Assembly (NCBI GenBank): GCA_040386295.1
Contig: JAZKFR010000017.1
Span: 1-20,996 of the forward strand
DNA: 20,996 bases
Source of the DNA: JAZKFR01 sp040386295
GTDB lineage: Bacteria; Pseudomonadota; Gammaproteobacteria; Burkholderiales; Rhodocyclaceae
Direction: 5' to 3'
Positions 8,248-16,376 of the stretch are shown here, piece by piece. The notes under the pieces were generated by a model. It was not told the origin of the DNA and did not search any database. It saw nothing but the letters and a program-made list of their open reading frames with translations. The position numbers and the translations under genes are program-made. Numbering within the stretch: position 1 is the stretch's first letter; every line of letters starts with the position of its first letter.

Positions 8248-8853
8248 TTAGTTCGCTTGTTTCTCTTGCCCCGGCAAAATCAGCTCGCCGGATGGATCGC
8301 CTTGAGGCATGGCCGCAGCAGGCGCTGAGAGTCTACGCAAGAGCTGTTGCACCATATCGTTCTGCATATCGCGCCAGAGCAAAACTTCTTCTTGCTCCTT
8401 GGATAAAACATTGGCGTCGTCGTAAGTCATATCGCGCGTGAGTTCGATTTCGCCGGGCGGCGATAGATCGCGTCCTTTGCTATCGAGCACACGGTAGGCG
8501 TAGCGATAACGCAATCTGACCTCACGCACTCGCCCACTGCCAGAGACGGAAAGGATGAGTTTTTCACGGCTGTCTAGCGTCGGGATCAAACGCGCCTCTG
8601 CTCCCTCAGGCGTATCAAGCAAACGTGTTGAACCAGCAGCACGAATCGCTCGCTTGAGGCTGGCGCCTAATTCAGAGTAGGTCGGCAACGACAGATACAA
8701 ACTCTCGTAAGGCAGAGGATAGGCACCACGCAACTGAAAGCCACAGGCACTGAGCAGAAGTAAGCACAGTCCGGTCAAAAACGCCTGGCGCAAGCTCTTG
8801 AGCGCAGTCACTGGGGCGGAGCAAAGCCGAACAAATGAAGAGCGGCGCGTCAT
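8248..8853 (-). CDS. lptE: LPS-assembly lipoprotein LptE
   Basis: LptE is the outer-membrane lipoprotein that plugs the LptD barrel and helps insert lipopolysaccharide. The 201-residue protein has a signal peptide with a lipobox, LLLLSACGF, placing the lipidated cysteine at Cys37. The CGFQLRGAYPLPY sequence after the cysteine is typical of the family. The ATG at 8853 overlaps the leuS stop as ATGA, so translation is coupled to leuS. The n-region of the signal is longer than usual, so an internal start is possible, but the overlap favours this one. The C-terminal 25 residues are proline- and glycine-rich and probably disordered. Confidence 0.93.
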   Translation of the reverse strand: MTRRSSFVRLCSAPVTALKSLRQAFLTGLCLLLLSACGFQLRGAYPLPYESLYLSLPTYSELGASLKRAIRAAGSTRLLDTPEGAEARLIPTLDSREKLILSVSGSGRVREVRLRYRYAYRVLDSKGRDLSPPGEIELTRDMTYDDANVLSKEQEEVLLWRDMQNDMVQQLLRRLSAPAAAMPQGDPSGELILPGQEKQAN

Positions 8854-11708
8854 AGCACGATATTCACTAAACGACCGGGAACAACGACGATTTTTTTCGG
8901 CGTTTGCCCAGCCAAATGACGTTGCGCCGCCTCGCTCGCCAAGGCCGCCGCTTCAATCAAGCTACGTTCAGCGTTTGCGGGTAGAAGCAGGCTGCCGCGC
9001 AACTTGCCGTTAATTTGCAAAATCAGCTCAACTTCGTCTTGCACCAAGGCCTGCTCGTCAACCTTAGGAAAGTTGAGCGGGATCGCTGTTTCAAGCTGCG
9101 CACGACTAGGTCTCAGCTCGGCGTATAGCGCAGCCGAGATATGCGGGGTAATCGGCGCCAACATCAGCACAATCGCTTCTAGCACTTCTTGCTGCAGAGC
9201 GCGACGCAAAGGCAGTAGCGCACTGTCCGCACTGTCATTTGCACCAGATTGTGCCTCGCTGAATTTACTGTAGGCATTGAGCAGCTCCATCACTGCCGCG
9301 ATAGCGGTATTGAACTGCTTACGCCGCGCGTAATCGTCGCTCACTTTGGCAATCGTTTGATGCAGTTGGCGCCGCAGATTTTTCAGGTCTGCTGACAAGT
9401 TATCGAGCGCTTGCGGCGTATCGCTCAAAGGAACGGCAAGGCCAAGCGAGACATGCTCAAAAACCAAGCGCCACAAACGCTTGAGAAAGCGAAAAGCGCC
9501 TTCAACACCCGCATCAGACCATTCAAGCGATTGGTCCGGCGGGCTAGCGAACATAATGAACAGACGCGCAGTGTCCGCCCCGTACTGGTCGATCAAAGCC
9601 TGCGGATCGACGCCGTTATTTTTCGATTTCGACATTTTTTCAGTGTCGCCAATCGCAACGGGCAAGCCATCTTCTTTACCCACCGCGCTGATCGGACGCC
9701 CACGCTCATCGAGCTTGAGCGACACATCAGCCGGATTGATCCACTGCTTTTTGCCTTCGCTATTGAGCCGGAAATAGGTCGGGGCAATCACCATGCCTTG
9801 CGTCAGCAAGTTGGCAAAAGGCTCGCTCAAGCTAAAGGGTTGACCGTCTTGCAGAATCGTCGCTTGGCGCACTGCGTCGGGCTTTGGCTGCGCCCATTTG
9901 CCCGCGCCATCAAGCTTCTTGGGCTCAAAGGCTGAGCCATCGAGCAGGCCAAAATCACGCATCAAACGCGTCCAGAAGCGTGCGTATAAGAGATGCAAAA
10001 TAGCGTGCTCAATGCCACCAATGTATTGATCGACGCCGCCAGCACACCAATAAGCCACGCGTTCGTCCAGCATGTCTTGCGTGTTATCGGGGCAGCAATA
10101 GCGTAGAAAATACCAAGACGATTCGACAAAGGTATCCAGCGTATCGGTTTCGCGCCGCGCCGGTTTGCCGCAGCGCGGGCAATAACATTCGTAGAAAGAA
10201 GGCATTTTTGCCAGCGGACTACCGGCGCCGGTCACTTGCACCTCTTCTGGCAACATCACCGGCAGCGATTCATCCGGTACGGGCACATCGCCACAACGCG
10301 CGCAGTGAATAATCGGGATAGGACAACCCCAGTAGCGCTGACGCGAAATACCCCAATCACGCAGACGAAACTGGGTGCGGCGGGCGCCTAAATCCCGCGC
10401 CGAAAGATCGCGCGCAATGGCCTCAAATGCGTCTTGAAAAGACAGGCCGTCATACACCCCAGAATTGATACAGACACCGGGTTCTGCCGCGCGCTCAGAC
10501 CAAGCGCCTGCGGCGCTAGAGGAATCGGTCGGGGCAGCGTCTTGAGCTGATTCGCCAGCCGGGGCGATCACCTGGCGAATGGGCAAAGCGTATTGCGTAG
10601 CGAACTCAAAATCGCGCGCATCATGCGCTGGCACGGCCATCACCGCCCCAGTGCCGTAGCCCATCAGCACGTAGTTAGCGATCCAAATCGGCAGCTGCTC
10701 ACCGCTCAGCGGATGACGCACAAAAGCGCCGGTGGCAATGCCTTTTTTCTCTAACTTGGCCATATCGATTTCGGCCACGCTCCCTTGCTTGCATTCGTCG
10801 ATAAACGCTTGCAGAGCGGGGTTAGGCGTATTACCTAGGCCATTTTGGCTGAACGTTCCCGCAGCCAATTGCGTGGCCAGCGGATGCTCCGCCGCAATCG
10901 CCACATAAGTGGCCCCCATTAGGGTATCGGGTCGGGTGGTAAACACTTTCAGTACGGGGGGCTCGGCGCTTTCGGCAAAGCCTTCGCTACCCTTCAGGAC
11001 AATCGGAAAACACACCTCGCAACCGAGGCTTTTGCCGATCCAATTTTTCTGCATCAACTTGACGGCTTCTGGCCACCCCTGCAAGGTGTCCAGGTCATTC
11101 ACCAATTCTTCGGCGTAGGCGGTGATGTTCATGTAGTACATCGGGATTTCGCGTTTTTCGACCAAGGCGCCCGAACGCCAACCGCGACCATCAATCACTT
11201 GTTCGTTGGCTAAAACGGTTTGATCAACCGGATCCCAATTCACCGTACCCAAGCGTTTATAGACCAAACCTTTGGCAAATAGGCGGGTGAACAGCCATTG
11301 CTCCCAACGGTAATAATCAGGCTTACAGGTCGTCACTTCACGCTGCCAGTCAATCGCAAAGCCCAGCCTGTTCAGCTGTTGCTTCATATACGCGATGTTG
11401 GCGTAGGTCCATTGCGCGGGCGGGATGTTGTTTTGCATCGCAGCATTCTCAGCCGGCATACCAAAAGCGTCCCAACCCATGGGTTGCAGCACGTTATAGC
11501 CGCGCATTCTGTGAAAACGCGCTAGCGCGTCGCCGATGGTGTAGTTGCGCACATGCCCCATATGCAGCTTGCCCGAGGGATAAGGAAACATCGACAAGCA
11601 GTAATACTTGGGCTTGCTGCTGCCCTCAGTCGCGCGCGCGGCGCCGGTTTCTTCCCAGCGCTTTTGCAGCGCATGTTCAATCTCGGCAGGTTGGTATTTT
11701 TCTTGCAT
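8850..11708 (-). CDS. leuS: Leucyl-tRNA synthetase LeuS
   Basis: LeuS charges tRNA-Leu. It is a class Ia synthetase with an editing domain that removes mischarged residues. I place the start at the ATG giving MQEKYQPAEIE, as in other LeuS proteins. An in-frame TTG at 11720 adds four residues and is less likely. Counting from that TTG, HMGH lies at 54-57, the CP1 editing domain spans roughly 230-440, and KMSKS is at 695-699. At 952 residues it is clearly longer than E. coli LeuS (about 860). Extra sequence is seen near 388-415, rich in Ala and Ser, and near 594-632, between the DFGLL and EPFANLLTQGM segments. It is the first gene of leuS-lptE-holA. Confidence 0.97.
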   Translation of the reverse strand: MQEKYQPAEIEHALQKRWEETGAARATEGSSKPKYYCLSMFPYPSGKLHMGHVRNYTIGDALARFHRMRGYNVLQPMGWDAFGMPAENAAMQNNIPPAQWTYANIAYMKQQLNRLGFAIDWQREVTTCKPDYYRWEQWLFTRLFAKGLVYKRLGTVNWDPVDQTVLANEQVIDGRGWRSGALVEKREIPMYYMNITAYAEELVNDLDTLQGWPEAVKLMQKNWIGKSLGCEVCFPIVLKGSEGFAESAEPPVLKVFTTRPDTLMGATYVAIAAEHPLATQLAAGTFSQNGLGNTPNPALQAFIDECKQGSVAEIDMAKLEKKGIATGAFVRHPLSGEQLPIWIANYVLMGYGTGAVMAVPAHDARDFEFATQYALPIRQVIAPAGESAQDAAPTDSSSAAGAWSERAAEPGVCINSGVYDGLSFQDAFEAIARDLSARDLGARRTQFRLRDWGISRQRYWGCPIPIIHCARCGDVPVPDESLPVMLPEEVQVTGAGSPLAKMPSFYECYCPRCGKPARRETDTLDTFVESSWYFLRYCCPDNTQDMLDERVAYWCAGGVDQYIGGIEHAILHLLYARFWTRLMRDFGLLDGSAFEPKKLDGAGKWAQPKPDAVRQATILQDGQPFSLSEPFANLLTQGMVIAPTYFRLNSEGKKQWINPADVSLKLDERGRPISAVGKEDGLPVAIGDTEKMSKSKNNGVDPQALIDQYGADTARLFIMFASPPDQSLEWSDAGVEGAFRFLKRLWRLVFEHVSLGLAVPLSDTPQALDNLSADLKNLRRQLHQTIAKVSDDYARRKQFNTAIAAVMELLNAYSKFSEAQSGANDSADSALLPLRRALQQEVLEAIVLMLAPITPHISAALYAELRPSRAQLETAIPLNFPKVDEQALVQDEVELILQINGKLRGSLLLPANAERSLIEAAALASEAAQRHLAGQTPKKIVVVPGRLVNIVL

Positions 11709-11754
11709 GAGCGACCACAATCAGAAGTAAAGGATGGAAACGATGAGCGCCGCG

Positions 11755-11760
11755 ATTATA
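11755..11760 (-). promoter_or_regulatory. Candidate -10 box (TATAAT) for leuS
   Basis: A perfect TATAAT, read leftwards, lies 46 nt upstream of the leuS ATG, within CGCGATTATAC, the same string as at the queD promoter. The -35 element is weak. It would drive the leuS-lptE-holA operon. Confidence 0.55.
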
Positions 11761-11899
11761 CGCGCTCAGCCTGCTTGGCATAGCCTGAAGTCAGCGCAAA
11801 CGCGCTGCTGAGCGGCGCATCAAAGCTTGCTTGTGCGCTGAGACGAACCGAGACGAGGCGACAGAGCAGCGATTTTTTTGCTGACGCAGCATGCGCGGT

Positions 11900-11920
11900 A
11901 CAGCCTGTGCGGCAGGCTGT
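11900..11920. repeat. Perfect 8-bp stem-loop downstream of the FAD enzyme gene
   Basis: ACAGCCTG (11900-11907) and CAGGCTGT (11913-11920) pair around TGCGG. It lies about 60 nt past the end of the leftward FAD enzyme gene. No T tract follows on either strand, so it could aid 3'-end formation but is not a classical terminator. Confidence 0.55.
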
Positions 11921-11965
11921 CGCTGATTCAACACTCGCTGATTCAACACTCGCTGACTCAACCCG
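11921..11965. repeat. 15-bp tandem repeat, three copies
   Basis: CGCTGATTCAACACT occurs at 11921-11935 and 11936-11950, with a diverged third copy (CGCTGACTCAACCCG) at 11951-11965. It abuts the stem-loop on its left, and its right end is 18 nt from the FAD enzyme stop codon. Confidence 0.85.
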
Positions 11966-11982
11966 CGTTGAGTTGCCCCCGC

Positions 11983-13599
11983 TTACTTTTCCTCGTGATA
12001 CGCGTCATCCACATTAACTGCCCAAATCGCTGCTTTATCCGCCGTTTTATCCTGGCGATCAGCAAGAATCGCTGCTACGGCGAGCTTGGCCGTGAGCATC
12101 GAATGATCTTGATTGTTATAACGGTGCATCCCATTGCGTCCGATCAAAAACAAATTGTCGATGGCGTCGACAAAATGGCGAATCTGATCAAACTCAGCGT
12201 AGCTACCGAAGTACGCGGGATAGGTTTTGGGCACCCGAACGACGGTACCGTCCAACACGTCGGCGCTAAAAATCATGCCGATTTTTTCTAATTCGGCGGC
12301 AGCGAAATGGATCATCTCAGCGTCTGGCTTAGTCCATAAATCGTCGCCCTCCTGACAGAAATACTCCAAGCCCAACCACACCGTATTCGCTTCAGCGACC
12401 AGATGCGGACTCCAATTGTTGAACACCTGCAAACGCCCAATGCGCACGTCACGCTCCTGGATATAAATCCAGTTATCGGGCGGCGTGTGGCTCGCTTGCG
12501 CGCTCTGCGCTTGTTGGTTCGGACGCATCTTGCTGAGCAGCAAACCCACCGTCATAAAGTCGCGATAAGGCAAAGCTGAAGCAATTCGCCGTAACGCCTC
12601 AGGCGGCGCAGGCGACAGCGCCTCAATCAAGTCTTTCACCGGCATCGTCGACATAAAGTGATCGCCGTCAAAGCGCTGCACCTCGGCTGCGCTATCGCGC
12701 GTGTCCACGGCTTCAAGCCCGCTAATTCGCCCTGTTTGCGCTGCTTCTCCCGCCCCGCCCTCGCTAAGAAAAATTTTACTCACCCGACGGTTTAAATGAA
12801 TTTCCCCGCCAGCGGCCAACACCTGGCGCGCCACCTCTTCCCACAGCTGCCCCGGACCGAGCTTGGGGTACAAAAATTTCTCGATCAAACTGGTTTCCGT
12901 TGCTTGTTGCGCATCGACCGAATCCGTCGGCGTTTTTTTACGCAGCGCATGCCGAATCGCCGCCATCACCGACAAACCTTTAATCCGCTGCGCGCCCCAT
13001 TCGGCGCTAATTTGCGCGCAAGGCACGCCCCAAACTTTCTCGGTGTAATCCTTAAAAAAAGTACGGTACAACTCAGCACCAAAACGATTCACCAAAAAAT
13101 CCTCAAGCGAACGTTCATGCCGACGCGGAAACAGCATCGCCCAGGTGTAGCTCAAGCCAATTCTAAACAAGCGAACCAGCCCAAGATTCGCCAGCGTGTT
13201 GCGATTAAGCTTGATCGGATAATCGAAGTATTTACGCAAAAAATAGATACGCGATAAGCGCTGGCGCACCAACATGACGCGATCATCAGCCCCCTGCCCT
13301 GCCGCCACCTGGATAGGACGTTGCTGATTTTGATAATGGATATTGAGCGTCTCAGCCTGCTCGCCGCCACTGTGAATCGGCAAAATATCCCGCCACCACT
13401 GCATCACCCAATCCGATTTAGAAAAAAAGCGATGGCCGCCTATGTCCATCCGATTGCCCTTATAAACAATCGTTCGCGAAATACCCCCGATTTCGTTCGA
13501 CGCCTCCAAAACAATCGGAATCGCCTGACCACTGCGTAATAACTCAAGCGCAGCGGTCAAGCCAGCTGGCCCTGCGCCGATGATAATGACTCGTTTCAT
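11983..13599 (-). CDS. FAD-dependent amine-oxidase-fold protein (UDP-galactopyranose mutase / protoporphyrinogen oxidase-like)
   Basis: The 538-residue protein starts with MKRVIIIGAGPAG, a Rossmann nucleotide-binding motif (residues 8-13), with the FAD-ribose-binding Glu32 in VLEAS. Next come GGHRFFSK near 54-61, typical of the UDP-galactopyranose-mutase-like group, and a C-terminal GRNGMHRYNNQDHS FAD motif. The start is the ATG at 13599, preceded by AGGAG. An upstream in-frame TTG at 13632 lacks support. The exact reaction is unknown. Related proteins are found in polysaccharide and glycan loci, and here it follows a GtrA gene and a GT-C-like membrane protein gene, so a role in sugar or lipid-linked glycan modification is inferred. 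Haem synthesis is less likely from the context. Confidence 0.82.
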   Translation of the reverse strand: MKRVIIIGAGPAGLTAALELLRSGQAIPIVLEASNEIGGISRTIVYKGNRMDIGGHRFFSKSDWVMQWWRDILPIHSGGEQAETLNIHYQNQQRPIQVAAGQGADDRVMLVRQRLSRIYFLRKYFDYPIKLNRNTLANLGLVRLFRIGLSYTWAMLFPRRHERSLEDFLVNRFGAELYRTFFKDYTEKVWGVPCAQISAEWGAQRIKGLSVMAAIRHALRKKTPTDSVDAQQATETSLIEKFLYPKLGPGQLWEEVARQVLAAGGEIHLNRRVSKIFLSEGGAGEAAQTGRISGLEAVDTRDSAAEVQRFDGDHFMSTMPVKDLIEALSPAPPEALRRIASALPYRDFMTVGLLLSKMRPNQQAQSAQASHTPPDNWIYIQERDVRIGRLQVFNNWSPHLVAEANTVWLGLEYFCQEGDDLWTKPDAEMIHFAAAELEKIGMIFSADVLDGTVVRVPKTYPAYFGSYAEFDQIRHFVDAIDNLFLIGRNGMHRYNNQDHSMLTAKLAVAAILADRQDKTADKAAIWAVNVDDAYHEEK

Positions 13600-13601
13600 A
13601 C

Positions 13602-13608
13602 TGCTCCT
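13602..13608 (-). promoter_or_regulatory. Ribosome binding site deciding the FAD enzyme start
   Basis: Read leftwards, TTAGGAGCAGT directly precedes the ATG at 13599. The GGAG core is four nt from the start, which favours this ATG over the upstream TTG. Confidence 0.65.
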
Positions 13609-13658
13609 AAGCCTTATTTTTAATCCTGCCAACGCTTAAAGAAGCGCCTCGAACACAA

Positions 13659-13670
13659 GTGCAGAGGTCT
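13659..13670. repeat. Solitary 12-bp match to the ends of the 18.4-18.8 kb insertion-like element
   Basis: GTGCAGAGGTCT is identical to part of the right inverted end at 18809-18832. It sits in the 82-nt gap between the GtrA-like gene and the FAD enzyme gene. No partner copy is seen nearby, so it may be a remnant or chance. Confidence 0.4.
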
Positions 13671-13681
13671 ATCACCTGCGC

Positions 13682-14119
13682 TCAAAACAACAAGCCTTTG
13701 CGCAACAGGTAAGAAGCCAAAAAAGAGCCGCCTGCTGCCACCAACTTCGCCCCCAACAAAGGCAAAGCGAGCCAGGCAACACAAAGCGTCAGCAGCAACA
13801 AATTGACGAGCAAACCAAGGCCGCCAAAGACGACAAAGAGCAAAGACTCCGCCCAGCGTTTTGCCCGCAGCCGGCGCCGAGTAAAAACGCAAGAGACGGA
13901 CAAAACATAATGCAAAACAGCACCCGACAAAAACCCCAAGGTGGCAGCCAACAAATAGTGCAGCCACAGCGATAAAGATAGAAAAATCAAGGTATCGAGC
14001 AACAAGGCCAGCACGCTCACGCCAAAGTACTTGAGGAATACAGGGCTCAAGGCTCGCCTGAATTGCTGCACGCATCCCTGGCGCAAACGCATCGTCCGCG
14101 CTTTCAAACTTCGATTCAT
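13682..14119 (-). CDS. GtrA-family membrane protein
   Basis: The 145-residue protein has about four hydrophobic helices (roughly 28-50, 52-74, 88-110 and 114-142) with short charged loops (TRRRLRAKRWAE). The YFGVSVLALLLDTLIFLSL segment and the small size fit the GtrA family. GtrA proteins are thought to flip polyprenyl-linked sugars such as bactoprenol-glucose across the inner membrane for O-antigen, teichoic or arabinogalactan modification. It lies 12 nt after the gap-truncated ORF and 82 nt before the FAD enzyme gene, consistent with one leftward operon. The transported sugar cannot be deduced. Confidence 0.82.
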   Translation of the reverse strand: MNRSLKARTMRLRQGCVQQFRRALSPVFLKYFGVSVLALLLDTLIFLSLSLWLHYLLAATLGFLSGAVLHYVLSVSCVFTRRRLRAKRWAESLLFVVFGGLGLLVNLLLLTLCVAWLALPLLGAKLVAAGGSFLASYLLRKGLLF

Positions 14120-14131
14120 CTCGACGCCGCC

Positions 14132-14622
14132 TTAAGAAGCAGCACGAAAATCGGCACAGCGAAACAACAACAAGGGCTGCTCCTGCTTATTCAGCAATGA
14201 ACTCTTGCTCGAACGAGGGGCTAATTGATCGACGAATTGCGCCACAGGTTTTACCTCAGTCGGGCGCGCCGAACGGGTGATCACCCAATCGAGCACGGCG
14301 TCTTGGCAGAGGAAAGAAACGTCCAAACTGCCCGATAAGACTTTTTCGTAACGATGCAAATCATGCTCATCCCCCAGCACCGCAAGCCGCCGCGCAGCGT
14401 CACGTGCGGAATCGCCTGCAGAATCGCCTGTAGAACCAAACCCACCCAGCGTCCGAGCCACAGAAGGCGGCTCACCAGGCGCGGCGGCAGCGGGCACCAG
14501 CGCGCGCAACAGACGATCAAAACGGCGCTTGGTCTCACGCGCTTTTGCCGCCGAAAAAACCACGCCCACTGCCTGTGAGCCACTCACATACTGCGCGCGC
14601 TGCAAGTGAAACCACAGCGGCA
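14132..14622 (-). CDS. Gap-truncated ORF, probable C-terminal soluble part of a membrane glycosyltransferase-like protein
   Basis: The frame is open from the assembly gap to a TAA at 14132, giving 162 residues. The only in-gene start near the gap is a TTG at 14605, so the true start is probably lost in the gap. There are no membrane helices. Segments PLWFHLQRAQYVSGSQAVGVVF (split here only for description) and DWVITRS resemble, from memory, the periplasmic tail of GT-C type membrane proteins. The middle is Ala-, Gly- and Asp-rich (GDSAGDSARDAARR). I infer that it is the continuation of the large membrane protein on the other side of the gap. No enzymatic residues can be assigned. Confidence 0.55.
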
Positions 14623-14632
14623 NNNNNNNNNN
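14623..14632. other. Assembly gap (10 N)
   Basis: Exactly ten N are present. A round number like this is normally a scaffolding placeholder, so the true missing length is unknown. It lies between two leftward ORFs that may be parts of one gene. Confidence 0.99.
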
Positions 14633-14642
14633 GTGACCGATA

Positions 14643-16373
14643 TCACTTGAGGCCTTCCCTCGTCGGCGTTTGCATTCCCGTTTTGGCTGGCTGATCCGCT
14701 TGGTTCGCTTGTTGCATCTGCCCCGCTTGCTCAGCCTGCGGCAACAAATAAAGCGCCTCCTGCGCGCGCACGCGCTCCGAGCGTCTATCCCAGCTCGCCC
14801 AGGCGCTGCCTAGCACAGGCAGCAACAAGAGCAAGCACAAGCGGCGCCAGCGCGGCAAACCACCGAGCACGGCCCAAAACAAAATGCCGACGCCAAATCC
14901 CCCAGTCAAAAAGAAGCCGAACAGCAGTTCTTTTTGCCTAGGCGAAAGCCAATCGACAGCAGACAAGAATCCTTGCGGCATGGCCGACACGGCGGCAATC
15001 TCGATGTCAAGCAAATAACACGGCAGCAAAATCAGCAACAAAAGCAGGCTCGCCAAGACAACTAAGCCTTGATAGCGCTGCAACGCAGCCAAAACGAAAA
15101 GACGCCATTGCTGCGCTCGCTGGCTCAGCAAGAGAAGGACACAGAACAGAAAAAACAAGCCAGCAAGCGCACTGAAGGCGTACATCAACAGCACTGTCAG
15201 CAACACTAAAAGCTGCGCCGGGCGTCCCAATTGAAGACAACGCCACAACACGTCCACCCAAGCGAATAGCCCAATGCACATCGCCAACCACAGCACACGC
15301 CAGGTTTGTGCCTGCATCACCAAGCTAATCGGGTAGTAATAGCTACAAAACAATGAGAGCAGATAGGCGCACACCGTCATCAAAGCCAGCAAGGCGTACA
15401 AAGACTGCCAACGCGCCTGGCCAAAACGCGCGCCCAGGCAGAGCGCGCCGACGCAAAGCAGCAGCCGATCCAGGCGTAGCAGCCCAGGCTCGGCAAAAAA
15501 AACATCGATCGAAGAATGGCGTACCAACTGCGCCCAATCCTCTGCCATCGGCTGCAAAATCGGCGTCGACAAAAACAGCGGCAAAACAGCCAACAAGGCC
15601 ACAACAACCAACACCCCGGCCAACCAATAGCCTTGTCGCCAGCGCCGACACAACAGCAGCAACAGCGCCCAAACTCCGAGCAAAGGATGCAGCAAGGTCG
15701 CCAACACAGCGAGCCCCAGGGCAGTAACACGCCAATCCCGCAAATCTGCTGCCAAAGCGAGCAAAGACAAGGGCATGGCCAACACCCGCGCGGTAGCAAA
15801 AGCTTCGTTCAGGATAAAAGTTTGCGCGTTCGGCGAATACGACCAAGCCAGGGTCGCGGCGAACAAAGTCAGCCACCGCATGGGCAGGCTAAAACCAAAA
15901 AGCACCCAGGCTAATACGGCAAAAGAAGTGCACCACAGCGCGCCGCCGAGCAAGCTCAGATACTGATTGGCAAGGTCTAAACCTAGGTATGAAACCAGCC
16001 GCGCAAAGAGTGGTGTGTACAGATTGAAATCGTCTTGCGAACCGAAAATAAAGAACAAATCGTGCACAAAATTTTCTGGATGCAAACGCCGCGCCGCCAG
16101 CAAGGAATACACCACCGCATCGTGCCAAATGCCTAAATAAAAGCGATTGAACAACCACAGCGAAGCGCTGAGTAAGGCGAGAAACAGCGCTATTTCGGCG
16201 CCTTGCCAAGAACTGAACGAGCGCGCAAGGCGCGCGCCAGGAGTGACAGAAAGGGATGATGTAGGCGGCGCTGTAGGCATCAATGCAGGCAGCGCGCCTA
16301 AGGCTGAGCATAAACGCTGCCAGCAGCCGCTCAACGCAGCGCAGCGCCCCGCGTGTTTGCTCGCCGGATGCAA
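14643..16373 (-). CDS. Large multi-pass membrane protein, GT-C glycosyltransferase-like
   Basis: The 576-residue reading has about a dozen hydrophobic helices from residue 60 to about 530. An acidic first loop after helix 1 (IWHDAVVY, Asp85, then SQDDFNLYTP near 112) recalls the catalytic Asp loop of GT-C glycosyltransferases that use polyprenyl-phosphate sugars. After the last helix the sequence WDRRSERVRAQEAL is followed by a Gln-, Ala- and Thr-rich stretch and a stop 10 nt from the assembly gap, so the C-terminus is doubtful. The TTG start at 16373 follows the ATPase stop by 3 nt with GAAGG upstream. An ATG at 16280 (Met32) is an alternative. No family could be named with confidence. Role in glycan transfer is inference from topology and from the GtrA neighbour. 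Confidence 0.65.
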   Translation of the reverse strand: MHPASKHAGRCAALSGCWQRLCSALGALPALMPTAPPTSSLSVTPGARLARSFSSWQGAEIALFLALLSASLWLFNRFYLGIWHDAVVYSLLAARRLHPENFVHDLFFIFGSQDDFNLYTPLFARLVSYLGLDLANQYLSLLGGALWCTSFAVLAWVLFGFSLPMRWLTLFAATLAWSYSPNAQTFILNEAFATARVLAMPLSLLALAADLRDWRVTALGLAVLATLLHPLLGVWALLLLLCRRWRQGYWLAGVLVVVALLAVLPLFLSTPILQPMAEDWAQLVRHSSIDVFFAEPGLLRLDRLLLCVGALCLGARFGQARWQSLYALLALMTVCAYLLSLFCSYYYPISLVMQAQTWRVLWLAMCIGLFAWVDVLWRCLQLGRPAQLLVLLTVLLMYAFSALAGLFFLFCVLLLLSQRAQQWRLFVLAALQRYQGLVVLASLLLLLILLPCYLLDIEIAAVSAMPQGFLSAVDWLSPRQKELLFGFFLTGGFGVGILFWAVLGGLPRWRRLCLLLLLPVLGSAWASWDRRSERVRAQEALYLLPQAEQAGQMQQANQADQPAKTGMQTPTREGLK

Positions 16374-16376
16374 GCC

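Noticed and set aside
11709..11720. TTG start adding four residues to LeuS
   Set aside because: Family N-termini begin at MQEKYQP-like sequence and an ATG is present exactly there.
11921..11965. Tandem repeats as a CRISPR array
   Set aside because: The units are contiguous 15-mers without spacers and no cas genes are present.
15353..15966. Long rightward ORFs opposite the GT-C-like membrane protein
   Set aside because: They are antisense frames of a GC-rich hydrophobic gene, rich in Arg, Gln and Pro, with no recognisable domain.
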